Shown: piece by piece, positions 8,675-18,390 of the stretch
Position numbering within the stretch: position 1 is the stretch's first letter
Layout of the letters: each line of letters begins with the position of its first letter
Assembly (NCBI RefSeq): GCF_000014565.1
Contig: NC_008268.1
Span: forward strand, 558,001 to 622,000
Source: Rhodococcus jostii RHA1
GTDB taxonomy: Bacteria > Actinomycetota > Actinomycetes > Mycobacteriales > Mycobacteriaceae
Direction of reading: 5' to 3'
Length of the DNA: 64,000 nt
The notes under the pieces: generated by a model
Database searches by the model: none
What the model was told of the DNA's origin: nothing
Seen by the model: only the letters and a program-made list of their open reading frames with translations
Translations under genes and position numbers: made by a program

Positions 8675-9495
8675 GTACGCGACCAGCGACCGGCGCCCGT
8701 TATCCTTCGGACATGACAAGCGAGGAGGCCCCGAACGAGCGCCGACCCCGAGGCCGGGGCAAATCCCGTTCCAGCGATCAGGCCGCGACCGAAAGCGCGG
8801 GCCTTCGCAGCAACCCTCGCCGTGAGCTGGTGGAGAAGCAGATCATCGAGCAAGCCACTCGACTGTTTGCCGAACGAGGATTCGCGAGCACCACGCTGCA
8901 GGACATCGCCGACGCAACCGGCCTGACACGGCCGGCCCTCTATCACTACGTGGCCAACAAAGACGAGCTCCTCTCCCGCCTGGTCAGCGAGAGCACCGAG
9001 ACACCGGCCGCGTTGCTACACACCATCAACGAGCGCACCGATCTGGGTCCGACAGAAAAGCTCCGCGAGATGGCCACCGCCATCGCTCTGCATCAGGCGC
9101 AGGCTCCGGATCGATTCCAGTTGATCATCCGTTCGGAAGCCGAATTACCCGAAGACATCTCACGCAACTACGAGCAGAGCCGTCGACACGTGCTCAAGGA
9201 ATTCATCCACGTCATCGAAGACGGTATCCGCATCGGCGAAATGCGACCGGTCGATCCGCGAACCGCAGCTCTGGCCGTCATCGGCATGCTCAACTGGATC
9301 GCCTGGTGGCATCAGCCGGGAAACGCAGACGACGACCGAGTCATCGCCACTCAACTCGCGGACATGGCAGTACGCTCGTTGGTTCATCAGGACCCACAGT
9401 CGGCGACCCCGGAAGGTCCCGCGCGAGCGATCGCGATGATCCGCCAGGACCTGAACTACCTCGAACGGCTGCTCGACGAATCACGCCCCGACTGA
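8671..9495 (+). CDS. TetR-family transcriptional regulator
   Basis: A 274-residue protein (or 260 from the ATG at 8713) with a TetR helix-turn-helix: LFAERGFASTTLQDIADATG followed by LTRPALYHYVANKDELL. An arginine-rich tail of about 50 residues precedes the domain. The ATG at 8671 overlaps the monooxygenase stop, which favours translational coupling and the longer form. The C-terminal ligand domain is unassigned; an aryl-CoA thioester would fit the neighbourhood. It is the best candidate to bind the palindrome GTCGAATACTCGAC found at the three local promoters, including the one driving its own operon. Confidence 0.85.
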   Translation: MSTRPATGARYPSDMTSEEAPNERRPRGRGKSRSSDQAATESAGLRSNPRRELVEKQIIEQATRLFAERGFASTTLQDIADATGLTRPALYHYVANKDELLSRLVSESTETPAALLHTINERTDLGPTEKLREMATAIALHQAQAPDRFQLIIRSEAELPEDISRNYEQSRRHVLKEFIHVIEDGIRIGEMRPVDPRTAALAVIGMLNWIAWWHQPGNADDDRVIATQLADMAVRSLVHQDPQSATPEGPARAIAMIRQDLNYLERLLDESRPD

Positions 9496-9532
9496 CCGCG
9501 CTCGACAGCAACGGCCCTGATTCTGACGGAGG

Positions 9533-9961
9533 TCACGCGCGTCGCAGCGCCAGCACGGGGATTGTCCGGATGCCCGCCGTCTTCTCCGCATATTCGGCAA
9601 AGCCGGGGTACCGGCGCGCCTGCTCGGTGTAGATCCGATCCCGTTCGTCACCGGTCACCTCGACGACAGTCACCGGGTACTGCTCGGTGCCGCGTTCGAT
9701 CTCGGCCTCACCTGCGCTGACGAGGTTGTAGTACCAGTCGGGATTGCTCGGGGCACCGGCCTTGGACGCGAAAACGTAGATCGTGTCCGGACCTTGCTCA
9801 TCGGGTAGATACATCATCGGGCTCACACGATCGCGCCCAGTCTTACGGCCCCGGTGGTGAACCAGCACCACCGGGGCGCCCTCGAACGGGCCACCAACTC
9901 GGCCCTGGTTTGCCCGGAATTCGGCAATGATATTCGCGTTCCAGTCGTCAGGGGTGCTCAT
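9533..9961 (-). CDS. DDN-family (DUF385) F420-dependent nitroreductase-like protein
   Basis: The product is 142 residues from the ATG at 9961. APVVLVHHRGRKTGRDRVSP and SNPDWYYNLVSAGEAEIE are the core motifs of the deazaflavin-dependent nitroreductase family of mycobacteria and rhodococci, which use reduced F420 to reduce quinones and nitro compounds. Family length is about 140-150, so it is complete. It converges on the tetR gene with 37 bases between. A role in quinone detoxification beside aromatic catabolism is plausible but not shown. Confidence 0.85.
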   Translation of the reverse strand: MSTPDDWNANIIAEFRANQGRVGGPFEGAPVVLVHHRGRKTGRDRVSPMMYLPDEQGPDTIYVFASKAGAPSNPDWYYNLVSAGEAEIERGTEQYPVTVVEVTGDERDRIYTEQARRYPGFAEYAEKTAGIRTIPVLALRRA

Positions 9962-10127
9962 CCTGGGAATTGTCCTAGCCCGGCACCGGAACGGGCGGCA
10001 TTTCCGGTCGACGTCGTCGTCTCGTGTCGCGCTCTTTCCCGCTGACCGCGATGGCGACCATTCCGGCACCGCCAATCCGACGCCACGCACATGCAGGCGT
10101 CAGTCGTCACCAGGCCCGAGTGGAAAA

Positions 10128-10316
10128 TCAGTCTTGCTTGGGAACCCAGTGGTCGGTTGCGAGCTCGTAACTCTGTTTGAGCTCCCCGTACGCCGCTCGT
10201 TGGGCCTCCTCGCCCTCGCCGTACCGCCGGACGGCCATCTCGTGGGCCGCCGCGAAAGCCGCCTGTACCTCCTTCGACGATCGCCGCAGTGTCTGTGGGA
10301 GCTCGGTTCGGTTCAC
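10128..10316 (-). CDS. chaB: ChaB-family small protein
   Basis: Starting at a GTG (10316) with GGAGTGGAGCG upstream, the 62-residue protein reads NRTELPQTLRRSSKEVQAAF and later GEEAQRAAYGELKQSYE, the ChaB domain (helical, named after the E. coli cation transport regulator). An ATG far upstream would add about 85 low-complexity residues and is rejected. ChaB domains in actinobacteria are often stress-linked proteins of unknown mechanism. Confidence 0.75.
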   Translation of the reverse strand: MNRTELPQTLRRSSKEVQAAFAAAHEMAVRRYGEGEEAQRAAYGELKQSYELATDHWVPKQD

Positions 10317-10624
10317 CGCTCCACTCCTTCTCGGTCGTGGCCGTGATGTACCCCTCGATTGTCCGCCCGGGACCATCGCGGCGGTACCGGGTTGACCGGG
10401 TTTTCCGATCTCGGCCGCGGGGCGCCTGCGGGCAGGGTCTGCGCAGGGCACCCGGCACCGAGAATCACAGGCATCGAAGCGGGTCTCCACGGTGGCCTGC
10501 CAACGGTGTAGACCGGGGAAACACCTGGCACCGGGGCCCGGTATGGGTAACAATGACCCCGGAAAACACACAGCAACGCCAATTTCATTCTCGCCGAAGG
10601 GAAGTCCTTACCAGAGGAGACTCG
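10317..10624. other. Divergent intergenic region, no clear element
   Basis: About 300 bases between chaB (minus) and the small genes starting at 10625. No convincing promoter pair or operator palindrome was recognised, although both divergent transcripts should start here. Confidence 0.3.
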
Positions 10625-10879
10625 ATGCCTGTTTCGCCACACACATTGTTGCAGCACGTCCAGGATCGCACCACCGACCTACGCCGATGGTTGGATACCG
10701 GCGAGAACACCGCCGCCCTGACGGCGTATCTGCGCGACGAACCCGTCGACCACCGATGGCTCACCACCTACAAACAACTCACGCACGACCTGCTGAGGGC
10801 GGTAGACCATGCCTGCCCGCCCAGCGCGCCGCACGAAACCCAGGCGCCGAACGCCGGCCGGCCGCCGGACCGTCGATGA
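10625..10879 (+). CDS. Small conserved-looking protein of unknown function
   Basis: 84 residues from an ATG preceded by AGAGGAGACTCG. It is acidic and largely helical in appearance (LLQHVQDRTTDLRRWLDTGE). It resembles the next gene in layout: both contain a tryptophan, then a segment like TYKQLTHDLLRAV here and TFEQLTDELLDAV there, so the two may be diverged tandem duplicates. The stop overlaps the next start (ATGA). Function not recognised. Confidence 0.6.
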   Translation: MPVSPHTLLQHVQDRTTDLRRWLDTGENTAALTAYLRDEPVDHRWLTTYKQLTHDLLRAVDHACPPSAPHETQAPNAGRPPDRR

Positions 10880-11082
10880 ACGACGACCAACGCCGGGCTC
10901 TCGAGCACGTACGCGACACCTGCGCCATGCTGCACAGCTTCCTGACCACCCACCCGAGCGACCGACCGCCCGAACGGGTCCGATGGGCCACCTTCGAGCA
11001 GCTCACCGACGAACTCCTCGACGCGGTTACCGCAGCGCAGAATGCAGGAGTTCCCGAACAACGCATCTTCGACAGCATGTGA
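10876..11082 (+). CDS. Small protein of unknown function, coupled to the previous gene
   Basis: 68 residues starting at an ATG that overlaps the stop of the gene at 10625. EQLTDELLDAVTAAQ near the C-terminus parallels KQLTHDLLRAV in its neighbour. No signal peptide or membrane segment is visible. The overlap suggests a two-gene unit whose products act together. Confidence 0.6.
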   Translation: MNDDQRRALEHVRDTCAMLHSFLTTHPSDRPPERVRWATFEQLTDELLDAVTAAQNAGVPEQRIFDSM

Positions 11083-11139
11083 CAACCGTCTGCCGGCCCG
11101 GTCCCTGGCCGAAGCGCCCCGGGATCGAAGTTCGGCTCT

Positions 11140-12441
11140 CTAGCTGGTGCCGGGCGCGGAATACGCAATGCCGGGTGCAATTCCCGCTCGTATTCCGATT
11201 GCTCCGGCCTCCCCACGGTTGGCGACGTCGAGTTTCTCGAGCACGCTCGCGACGTGAAACTTGATCGTGCTCTGGCTGATCCCGAGTTCCTCGGCGATGG
11301 CGCGATTGCGTTTGCCCACTGCGAGGTGCGCGAGGACTTCGAGCTCGCGGGGGTTCAGGGTGGACAGAAGATGCTCGTCGGGACGGGCGGCGGGCGGGTC
11401 CAACGGGATGGTCAGCGTCACCCGACTCCCCCATCCGGCGATGGACTCGATGTCGATCCGGCCGCGCAACGTGTGCAGGCGTCCGGACAGTTGCCGAGTC
11501 AGCGCGTTGCGGTCGATGGTGCCGGGCCCCTGGTCACGGACCTCGATCAGGACGTTGTCACCGTCGCAGTCCCACGCGATCCGCAGCCTGGCCAGTACCG
11601 GTTGTGCGCCGAATGCCAGCACGATGGCGCGAACCATCGCGCGCGCCGCATGCGCCACCTCACCCGGAAGCGGACGGCCGTCGGCCGGCGGGTCGACATA
11701 GTCGACGTCGACCTCCCGATGCCGCAAGAGAGGTCGCAATTCGCCCTGCAACCTGGCGAATGCCGTGGTGACCGCCTCCTCTGACAGGGCCCGATCGGCG
11801 GCACCCGCCGATCGCAGCGCGATCAGTGCGGCCGATGCCGTCTCGCTCGCGGTGATGCGCGACCGCCGATCGTCGAGGTCGTTCGATCGGAGGGTTCCGA
11901 GGATCGACGACAGGGTCGCCTCGTGCACCTCCGTCAGTTCGGCGATGGTGCGAGCGCGTTCACTCGACGCCGCCCGTGACTCGGCGAGATAGTCGGGGCT
12001 GGCCTGTGCCACCTGTTGCTGGATGGAGGTCGCGACGATCCCGAACATCGCCGCGACCCCATCGGGCTCGGGTGGGCCGGCCTGAGATGGCCGCGGGACC
12101 AGGACGAGCAGCGTGTCGCCGGAGTCGCGGACCGCCCAGACCCGGCGGCGTCCACCTCCCAGTGAACGGATTCCGGCGACGACACCGCCGGGTTCGATGG
12201 ATTGTTTGATCTCGTCGAGTTCGTCGATGGTCACTCGGTCGACTATCTCGCGGTTTCCGGCGACTTTGCGGGGGCGTCCGGTGCACTCCCGGGTGAAGAT
12301 CACCAGCGCGTCGTGCGGCCACCATCGGCCCAGGAACCGGGAGAAGCGGGTCGCGATGTCCGGGAGCGGTCCCGTGATCACCTTCCGCATCTCCACCCAG
12401 GGGTCGACCTGCAACCGAGCCGAGTCCTCCACGCTTACCAC
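11140..12441 (-). CDS. Sensor-type LuxR regulator with histidine-kinase-like ATPase domain
   Basis: About 433 residues. The N-terminal ~160 residues form an unassigned sensor region; a helical segment rich in Ala/Glu/Arg follows. Then comes a HATPase-like domain (VLIEVRDQGPGTIDRNAL, later LRGRIDIESIAGWGSRVTLT). The C-terminus is a LuxR helix-turn-helix, LNPRELEVLAHLAVGKRNRA and ISQSTIKFHVASVLEKLDVA. A GTG at 12441 or 12432 is the probable start. The gene is divergent from hxlB and could control the formaldehyde-fixing genes, but that rests on position alone. Fusing kinase-like and DNA-binding domains in one chain is typical of some actinobacterial one-component systems. Confidence 0.75.
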   Translation of the reverse strand: MVSVEDSARLQVDPWVEMRKVITGPLPDIATRFSRFLGRWWPHDALVIFTRECTGRPRKVAGNREIVDRVTIDELDEIKQSIEPGGVVAGIRSLGGGRRRVWAVRDSGDTLLVLVPRPSQAGPPEPDGVAAMFGIVATSIQQQVAQASPDYLAESRAASSERARTIAELTEVHEATLSSILGTLRSNDLDDRRSRITASETASAALIALRSAGAADRALSEEAVTTAFARLQGELRPLLRHREVDVDYVDPPADGRPLPGEVAHAARAMVRAIVLAFGAQPVLARLRIAWDCDGDNVLIEVRDQGPGTIDRNALTRQLSGRLHTLRGRIDIESIAGWGSRVTLTIPLDPPAARPDEHLLSTLNPRELEVLAHLAVGKRNRAIAEELGISQSTIKFHVASVLEKLDVANRGEAGAIGIRAGIAPGIAYSAPGTS

Positions 12442-12579
12442 CCATTCACAGTATGGCCGGGTACGAGGCAACGGCACTGGCCAAGCGGCCGGCCCGAACC
12501 GGCCGACCGGCCGGGTGCCGCGGCGCACCGGAGTCGGCAGCCTTGGATGAGACCGGAACGGCTATCACCGAGGAGGACC

Positions 12580-13161
12580 ATGACCATCACCGTCGAGCAG
12601 ACACGCACACGGTTCAGTGACGGGCGCCGCATCGTGCTCGACGAGAACGAGCGCCTACTCAATTCCGTTGCCGCAGAACAGTGGGACCGCGCCGGTTCGC
12701 TCATCACCACCGCGCGGGCAGTGTTCGTGATCGGCAACGGGCGCAGCGGCCTGGCCGTCCAGATGGCCGCGATGCGACTGATGCACCTCGGCCTGCGCGT
12801 CCATGTGGCCGGGGAGGTCACCGGCCCTGCCATCGGCGACGGCGATCTGCTGATTGCCGTCTCCGGGTCGGGCACCACCGCCTCGGTCGTCGGCGCAGCC
12901 GATACCGCGAACAAGGTGGGTGCCTCGGTGCTCGCTGTGACTACGGCCTCGGACTCGCCGCTCGCCCGGCGCGCCGACGAGATCCTGGTCCTGCCTGCGG
13001 CCGACAAGCAGGACCACAGCGCAGCCATCACCGCCCAGTACGCGGGCAGCCTGTTCGAGCAGTCCGTGCTCCTCGCCTTCGATGCCCTGTTCCAGGCGCT
13101 GTGGAGCAATGAAGACCAGACCGCCGAGCGGCTGTGGGAACGCCACGCCAACATCGGCTGA
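12580..13161 (+). CDS. hxlB: 6-phospho-3-hexuloisomerase (RuMP pathway)
   Basis: A 193-residue SIS-domain protein. VFVIGNGRSGLAVQMAAMRL and LIAVSGSGTTASVVGAADTA are the sugar-isomerase signatures, and the length matches Phi/HxlB. It isomerises D-arabino-3-hexulose 6-phosphate to fructose 6-phosphate, the second step of formaldehyde fixation. The ATG follows GAGGAGGACC. hxlA lies 36 bases downstream, the usual operon pairing. Confidence 0.92.
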   Translation: MTITVEQTRTRFSDGRRIVLDENERLLNSVAAEQWDRAGSLITTARAVFVIGNGRSGLAVQMAAMRLMHLGLRVHVAGEVTGPAIGDGDLLIAVSGSGTTASVVGAADTANKVGASVLAVTTASDSPLARRADEILVLPAADKQDHSAAITAQYAGSLFEQSVLLAFDALFQALWSNEDQTAERLWERHANIG

Positions 13162-13197
13162 CCACGAATCCCATCAGAAGATAACCAGGAGAAACAC

Positions 13198-13818
13198 ATG
13201 ACGAAGCTGCAGGTTGCCGTCGATCTACTCACCACCGCCGACGCGCTGGCCCTGACCAACAAGGTGGCCCCGTACGTCGACATCATCGAACTCGGCACCC
13301 CACTGATCAAGAGCGCCGGCCTCAGCGCCATCAGCGCGATCAAGGCGGCGCACCCGGACAAGGAGGTCTTCGCCGACCTCAAGACCGCCGACGCCGGCTT
13401 CCTCGAGGCCGACCTGGCCTTCTCCGCCGGCGCGGACCTGGTCACGGTCCTCGGCGCCGCCGGTGATGCCACCATCAAGGGTGCGGTCGAGGCAGGCCAG
13501 AAGCACGGCAAGAAGGTCGTCGCCGACCTGATCGGCGTGGAGAATCGGGTCGAGCGGGCCCGCGAGATCGCCAAGCTCGGTGTCGCGTTCGTCGAGATCC
13601 ACGCCGGCCTCGACGAGCAGGCCCAGCCCGGATACTCCATTCAGACCCTCCTCGACGACGGCAAGATCGCCGGTGTCCCGTTCTCCGTCGCCGGTGGCGT
13701 GAAGGTCGACACCATCGCCGCCGTCCGTGACGCGGGTGCGGACGTCGCCGTCGCCGGTGGCGCCATCTACAGCGCCGAGGACCCGCCGCGGCCGCGAAGG
13801 CACTCAAGGAAGCACTGA
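13198..13818 (+). CDS. hxlA: 3-hexulose-6-phosphate synthase with a frameshifted C-terminus
   Basis: The 206-residue product matches HxlA closely from LQVAVDLLTTADAL through EVFADLKTADAG, VDIIELGTPLIKSAG and VAGGAIYSAEDP. It condenses formaldehyde with ribulose 5-phosphate in an (alpha/beta)8 fold. After AEDP the frame reads PRPRRHSRKH and stops at 13818, whereas the alternative frame gives AAAAKALKEALTQ and stops at the TAG at 13824-13826, the normal family ending. One base seems to be missing around 13785-13790, in a CCGCCGCGG run. Either a sequencing error or a recent deletion replaced the last ~13 residues. The core and active site precede the lesion. Confidence 0.88.
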   Translation: MTKLQVAVDLLTTADALALTNKVAPYVDIIELGTPLIKSAGLSAISAIKAAHPDKEVFADLKTADAGFLEADLAFSAGADLVTVLGAAGDATIKGAVEAGQKHGKKVVADLIGVENRVERAREIAKLGVAFVEIHAGLDEQAQPGYSIQTLLDDGKIAGVPFSVAGGVKVDTIAAVRDAGADVAVAGGAIYSAEDPPRPRRHSRKH

Positions 13819-13844
13819 CCCAATAGCACGCGATTGCTGACGGT

Positions 13845-13877
13845 GAAGGCCCTGAACACATCCAGTTCAGGGCCTTC
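13845..13877 (+). terminator. Rho-independent-like terminator after hxlA
   Basis: GAAGGCCCTGAAC (13845-13857) pairs perfectly with 13865-13877 over a 7-base loop and is followed by ACTCTTT. It ends the hxlB-hxlA transcript. Confidence 0.8.
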
Positions 13878-14303
13878 ACTCTTTCGCACCCCGGGTCAGA
13901 TTCCGTCCCGGTGCAGACAGCCGAGAGGGGTTCTCCGCCGGCAACAGATGGCGAGAACCCCGTGAGTGGTCGTGGCGCCTCGCCGGCCTCCATGCCTGGT
14001 TAGGAGGCCATCTACCGACTGCGCCGCGAGCGGGCTGATCGACCAGGCGTTCGATGGCGACCGAGATGAGCGTTCGCCATGGCATGCCCCGGCCGGAAAC
14101 GCCCGACACCTGTGAAGACAGCCGTGATGTGCAGGTCGCGCCTTGATTGAACCCGGCCGCAGTGGGTATGCAGGCACTGCCCCCACGCCGGGTCCCACAC
14201 CTGGGCGCCGCGCACCCGGTCTCGATCGCCCCGACGATCACCTCACCCGCCCCGGCGACCGAGCAACGACGGCACCACGTCGCGACACAGCAGGATCGAT
14301 CTC
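13878..14303. other. Region without a recognisable gene
   Basis: About 425 bases between the hxl terminator and the small gene at 14304. Reading frames here are arginine/serine-rich shadows with no motif. No repeat or promoter was recognised. Confidence 0.3.
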
Positions 14304-14594
14304 ATGACCACACACACGCATCTCACCACCGACCACGAGGAAGTCCGCCAATGGACCCAAGCCCATCACGGCATCCCCGCCCGGGTCCCTCACACCACGG
14401 CCGGCGACGTGCTTCGAATCGACCTGCACGGAGTCGACTCCGGTCTCGAACATATCTCCTGGACGGAATGGTTCGCCGCCTTCGACCAGCAGGGCCTGGC
14501 CCTCAGTTATCCGGACCCGCACCTACAGGGCGGGATCAGCGCCTGGTTCGAACTCGTACCCCGACCCCGATCCCGCACCGCGGACGGCCCGTAG
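14304..14594 (+). CDS. Small conserved actinobacterial protein of unknown function
   Basis: 96 residues beginning MTTHTHLTTDHEEVRQWTQA, with VLRIDLHGVDSGLEHISWTEW in the middle. Short proteins of this pattern are common in actinobacteria and are sometimes labelled 1,4-alpha-glucan branching enzyme, which their size makes implausible. An AGGATCGATCTC ribosome site precedes the ATG. No membrane segment or known catalytic motif is visible. It appears to be a single-gene unit. Confidence 0.65.
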   Translation: MTTHTHLTTDHEEVRQWTQAHHGIPARVPHTTAGDVLRIDLHGVDSGLEHISWTEWFAAFDQQGLALSYPDPHLQGGISAWFELVPRPRSRTADGP

Positions 14595-14807
14595 TAATCG
14601 CGCGCGCCACACCCCCGCCCTTTCCACCGGTGTGATGTAGTAGTCACAGGGAGGCGGTCGTGAATGCGCCTGCCGGGTAGGTGGGGCCGTTGGCGGAACG
14701 GATCTCGGGGTGCCGCGGACGAGATCCGTTCCGGGCCGCGTTCGCCGCCACAATCAAACGGCCGGGTCGCCGGGACGGACGTCGTCGCCACTGAGGCAGG
14801 GTCAGGT

Positions 14808-14956
14808 ACTCGCGTATACCGTCTCGTACAGATGCCAGGCCGCGCCGCCCCCATGGTGCCGATGCCCTGGATTGCCACCGTCGTGTCTGCCGGAGTCCAG
14901 CCATATGCTTTCACCGTTCCGATGCAGGCCTGCGCGACTCCGTAACCGTCAATCAC
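14808..14956 (-). pseudogene. Fragment of a Glu/Leu/Val-type dehydrogenase NAD-binding domain
   Basis: Minus-strand translation gives DGYGVAQACIGTVKAYGW and TTVAIQGIGTMG, the conserved start of the NAD-binding domain of glutamate/leucine/valine dehydrogenases. After GTMG the frame must shift by one base at a C-run (14848-14852) to continue GAAWHLYET, again as in the family. Nothing upstream or downstream encodes the rest, and a TGCCCAGC/GCTGGGCA hairpin (14960-14983) abuts it. It is a short dead remnant. Confidence 0.5.
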
Positions 14957-15198
14957 ATCTGCCCAGCAGAAAACCGCTGGGCACCGGGGCGTTCAGATAT
15001 GACTCCGCCCCGGTCCCTTCCCGTCCTCCAATCTTCGCGACCCGAGGCGGAGTACCCATGACCTCACGTCGAGAACCGCCCCGACGCGGCGCGCTGTAGG
15101 GACGGGTGGGCGCGATGCGCCGTGGGCGCCGGTTCCGGCTCGGGACACCTCGCCCGCTGCTGTGACCGCCTGGGACACGGAAACCATGAGCGAACGGC

Positions 15199-16596
<1,398 letters not shown>

Positions 16597-16937
16597 GTGA
16601 AGCTCCTGGATACTGAATGACGACCAGCAGGGTTCCGGCCGGATCATCGGGTGCCCGATCGGCACACACGCACCGGGTGTTTCCGCCCGCAACACCCTTA
16701 GTCTGCGCTGCCATCGCCGATCCGGACAAGAGGACACCCATCCGGCACCGACAACGCCGCGATGAATCAACGGCCCAAGTTGCCCGGTCGGACGGAACAC
16801 TCCGTGATTCGAAGCGGGGAGCCGTGCGGCGGCAACGTGCCCGGTCCGAAGTAAGCCCGGGCGCGTCGCCGTGCATTTGCGACGTTTAGTACACCTGTAC
16901 TCGGGTAGGGCTGCAGGACCAACTTAAGGGGCCAGCC
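16597..16937. other. Divergent intergenic region with one operator-like palindrome
   Basis: No gene is seen between malic enzyme (minus) and the SnoaL-like gene (plus). AGTACACCTGTACT at 16888-16901 is an inverted repeat (arms AGTACA/TGTACT) lying 37 bases before the SnoaL start. Its position suits an operator, but no regulator is adjacent. Confidence 0.4.
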
Positions 16938-17312
16938 ATGTCAGCACAGCAAAACATCGAGACCGCCAAGAATGGGTACGCCGCGTACTCGGCGGGCGAT
17001 GCCGAGAAGGCTATGAGTTTCTTCGACGACGACATCGAGTGGATCTCGCCCGGCAACAGCACCGTCAGCGGCACCTTCCATGGCAAACCGGAGGTCGGCG
17101 CGATGTGGATGAAACTGGCCGAGAAGTCCACAACGACAACACCAGAGCGTTTTCTCGCCGACGACGATGTCGTTGTCGTTCTCACCCGAGTCGCCGCCGG
17201 TGGGGAGTCCGCCGACGAAGCCGATGTGCTCACTTTCCGCGATGGGAAGGTCGTCAAATTCCAGTCCGCCGCGGACACCGCGATGCTGGAACGAGTCTTC
17301 GGCACGAAGTAG
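16938..17312 (+). CDS. SnoaL-like / NTF2-fold protein
   Basis: 124 residues with the SnoaL-like pattern NIETAKNGYAAYSAGDAEKA then MSFFDDDIEWISPG, and later ADVLTFRDGKVVKF. This cone-shaped NTF2 fold is used by ketosteroid isomerases, polyketide cyclases and many small-molecule-binding proteins; function cannot be assigned from sequence. The ATG has AAGGGGCC upstream. It stands alone. Confidence 0.8.
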   Translation: MSAQQNIETAKNGYAAYSAGDAEKAMSFFDDDIEWISPGNSTVSGTFHGKPEVGAMWMKLAEKSTTTTPERFLADDDVVVVLTRVAAGGESADEADVLTFRDGKVVKFQSAADTAMLERVFGTK

Positions 17313-17674
17313 CCGCGAACGGACACGATTGCATGACAGCTCGTGCGATCGATGACGTCGTGGGTAGCCGCGGTCGGAACCGCGGCTCGGGCTGGGTGTT
17401 GTCAACCGCGCTAACAGCACCCGGATCACGTGCCGTCAAACTGGCCCCAGGATCACACGATCATTGGTCGCAGGCGTTCTCTACCTCGTAAACAACACAC
17501 GCCACTCCCCGACCGAGCCACTCGGATTGCGCAGTCAGTGGCCGGTGCCCGCTGCGAAGGTCTATCCGCTGGACCTGCCGCTCAGCCGCGCGGACACTGG
17601 GTGACGAGAGCACCAACCAGGCCCACCGGCACCACCTGCTCGGATGGACGCTCAACCGAATTGGCGGTGAGACG
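17313..17674. other. Region without a recognisable gene
   Basis: About 360 bases. Frames are broken or low in plausible codon use. The frame of the small ORF at 17675 stays open for about 30 codons upstream (containing NQAHRHHLLGWTLNRIGGE), so a longer gene may have existed. Confidence 0.3.
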
Positions 17675-17842
17675 ATGAATCGCGAAACGATTCAGGGGTG
17701 GGTCGCGGAACAGATACACCTCGATCCCGCGACCGCCACGCCGGCGCTGCTCGCGAAGCTGGACGATTTGACCGCGCGGGCCGAGGCGATGTGCGTCCGC
17801 CAACTGCTCGATCTGCCAGAGTTCCGACGTCTGGTCTGGTGA
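17675..17842 (+). CDS. Possible small ORF of unknown function
   Basis: 55 codons from ATG (MNRETIQGWVAEQI) to TGA (LPEFRRLVW). It reads as a compact helical peptide with plausible amino-acid composition, but it has no strong ribosome site and sits next to decayed transposon DNA. It could be the 3' part of a degraded gene. Confidence 0.35.
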   Translation: MNRETIQGWVAEQIHLDPATATPALLAKLDDLTARAEAMCVRQLLDLPEFRRLVW

Positions 17843-17929
17843 GCTTTCACCGCTCCGAGTGCGTGAATCCCGTCGCGGGGCTCGTGCAGTCGACTGACGA
17901 TCACGTGCGGGTGCCCTTCTGAAACTGAC

Positions 17930-18390
17930 AGTGGGCGCCCGGGGACCAAAAGCTCCTGAGCGCCTCCTGGCGGGTCGGCCGTCCGTTTGGGCTTGACCAC
18001 AACGGAACCCACACCGCCACCCGACGGTCGGTGGCCGGATCACGCCACATCCCCAGCTTGCCGTCGTCCAGCTGGCCTCGTCGCCGGGCGGGACCACACC
18101 CGGGGCACCGTGACCTTCGACTCCACCACATCATCGTCGAATTACGCTGCCACATAACGTCGAACGGTCGATTGCGACACCGTTGCGCCGTGGTCGTCAC
18201 GCAGGCGTTGCGCGATTGTCGCCACCGTTGCCGTCGACTTCGACTGTCCGCCGGTCCCGTCGTGGTGCGCCGCGATCGCCGGCCACGTCACCGCCCGCGC
18301 TGCCCGGTCGCCGACCTCCTAAAACCACCCGGCGATCAGCTCCCGCCAGGGCGCCTCGTCGAACTTCCCACCCTCCTTGGGTGCCAGCCC
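17930..18390 (-). pseudogene. Decayed IS21-type transposase (istA) remnant
   Basis: Minus-strand frames contain pieces of an IstA protein in the right order but in different frames. These are EAPWRELIAGWF near 18340, IAQRLRDDHGATVSQSTVRR YVAA near 18200, a VTVPRG/VVPPGDEA junction near 18090, and QLDDGKLGMWRDPATDRRVA near 18030. In IS21 transposases these are the helix-turn-helix region and the start of the DDE core. At least two stops and two frameshifts interrupt it, and istB is not seen. It marks an old insertion at the edge of the rearranged region. Confidence 0.6.

Noticed and set aside
9533..10090. Longer 185-codon version of the DDN-family gene
   Set aside because: The extra 43 N-terminal residues are Arg-rich without family similarity, whereas MSTPDDWNANII at the ATG at 9961 begins the conserved protein.
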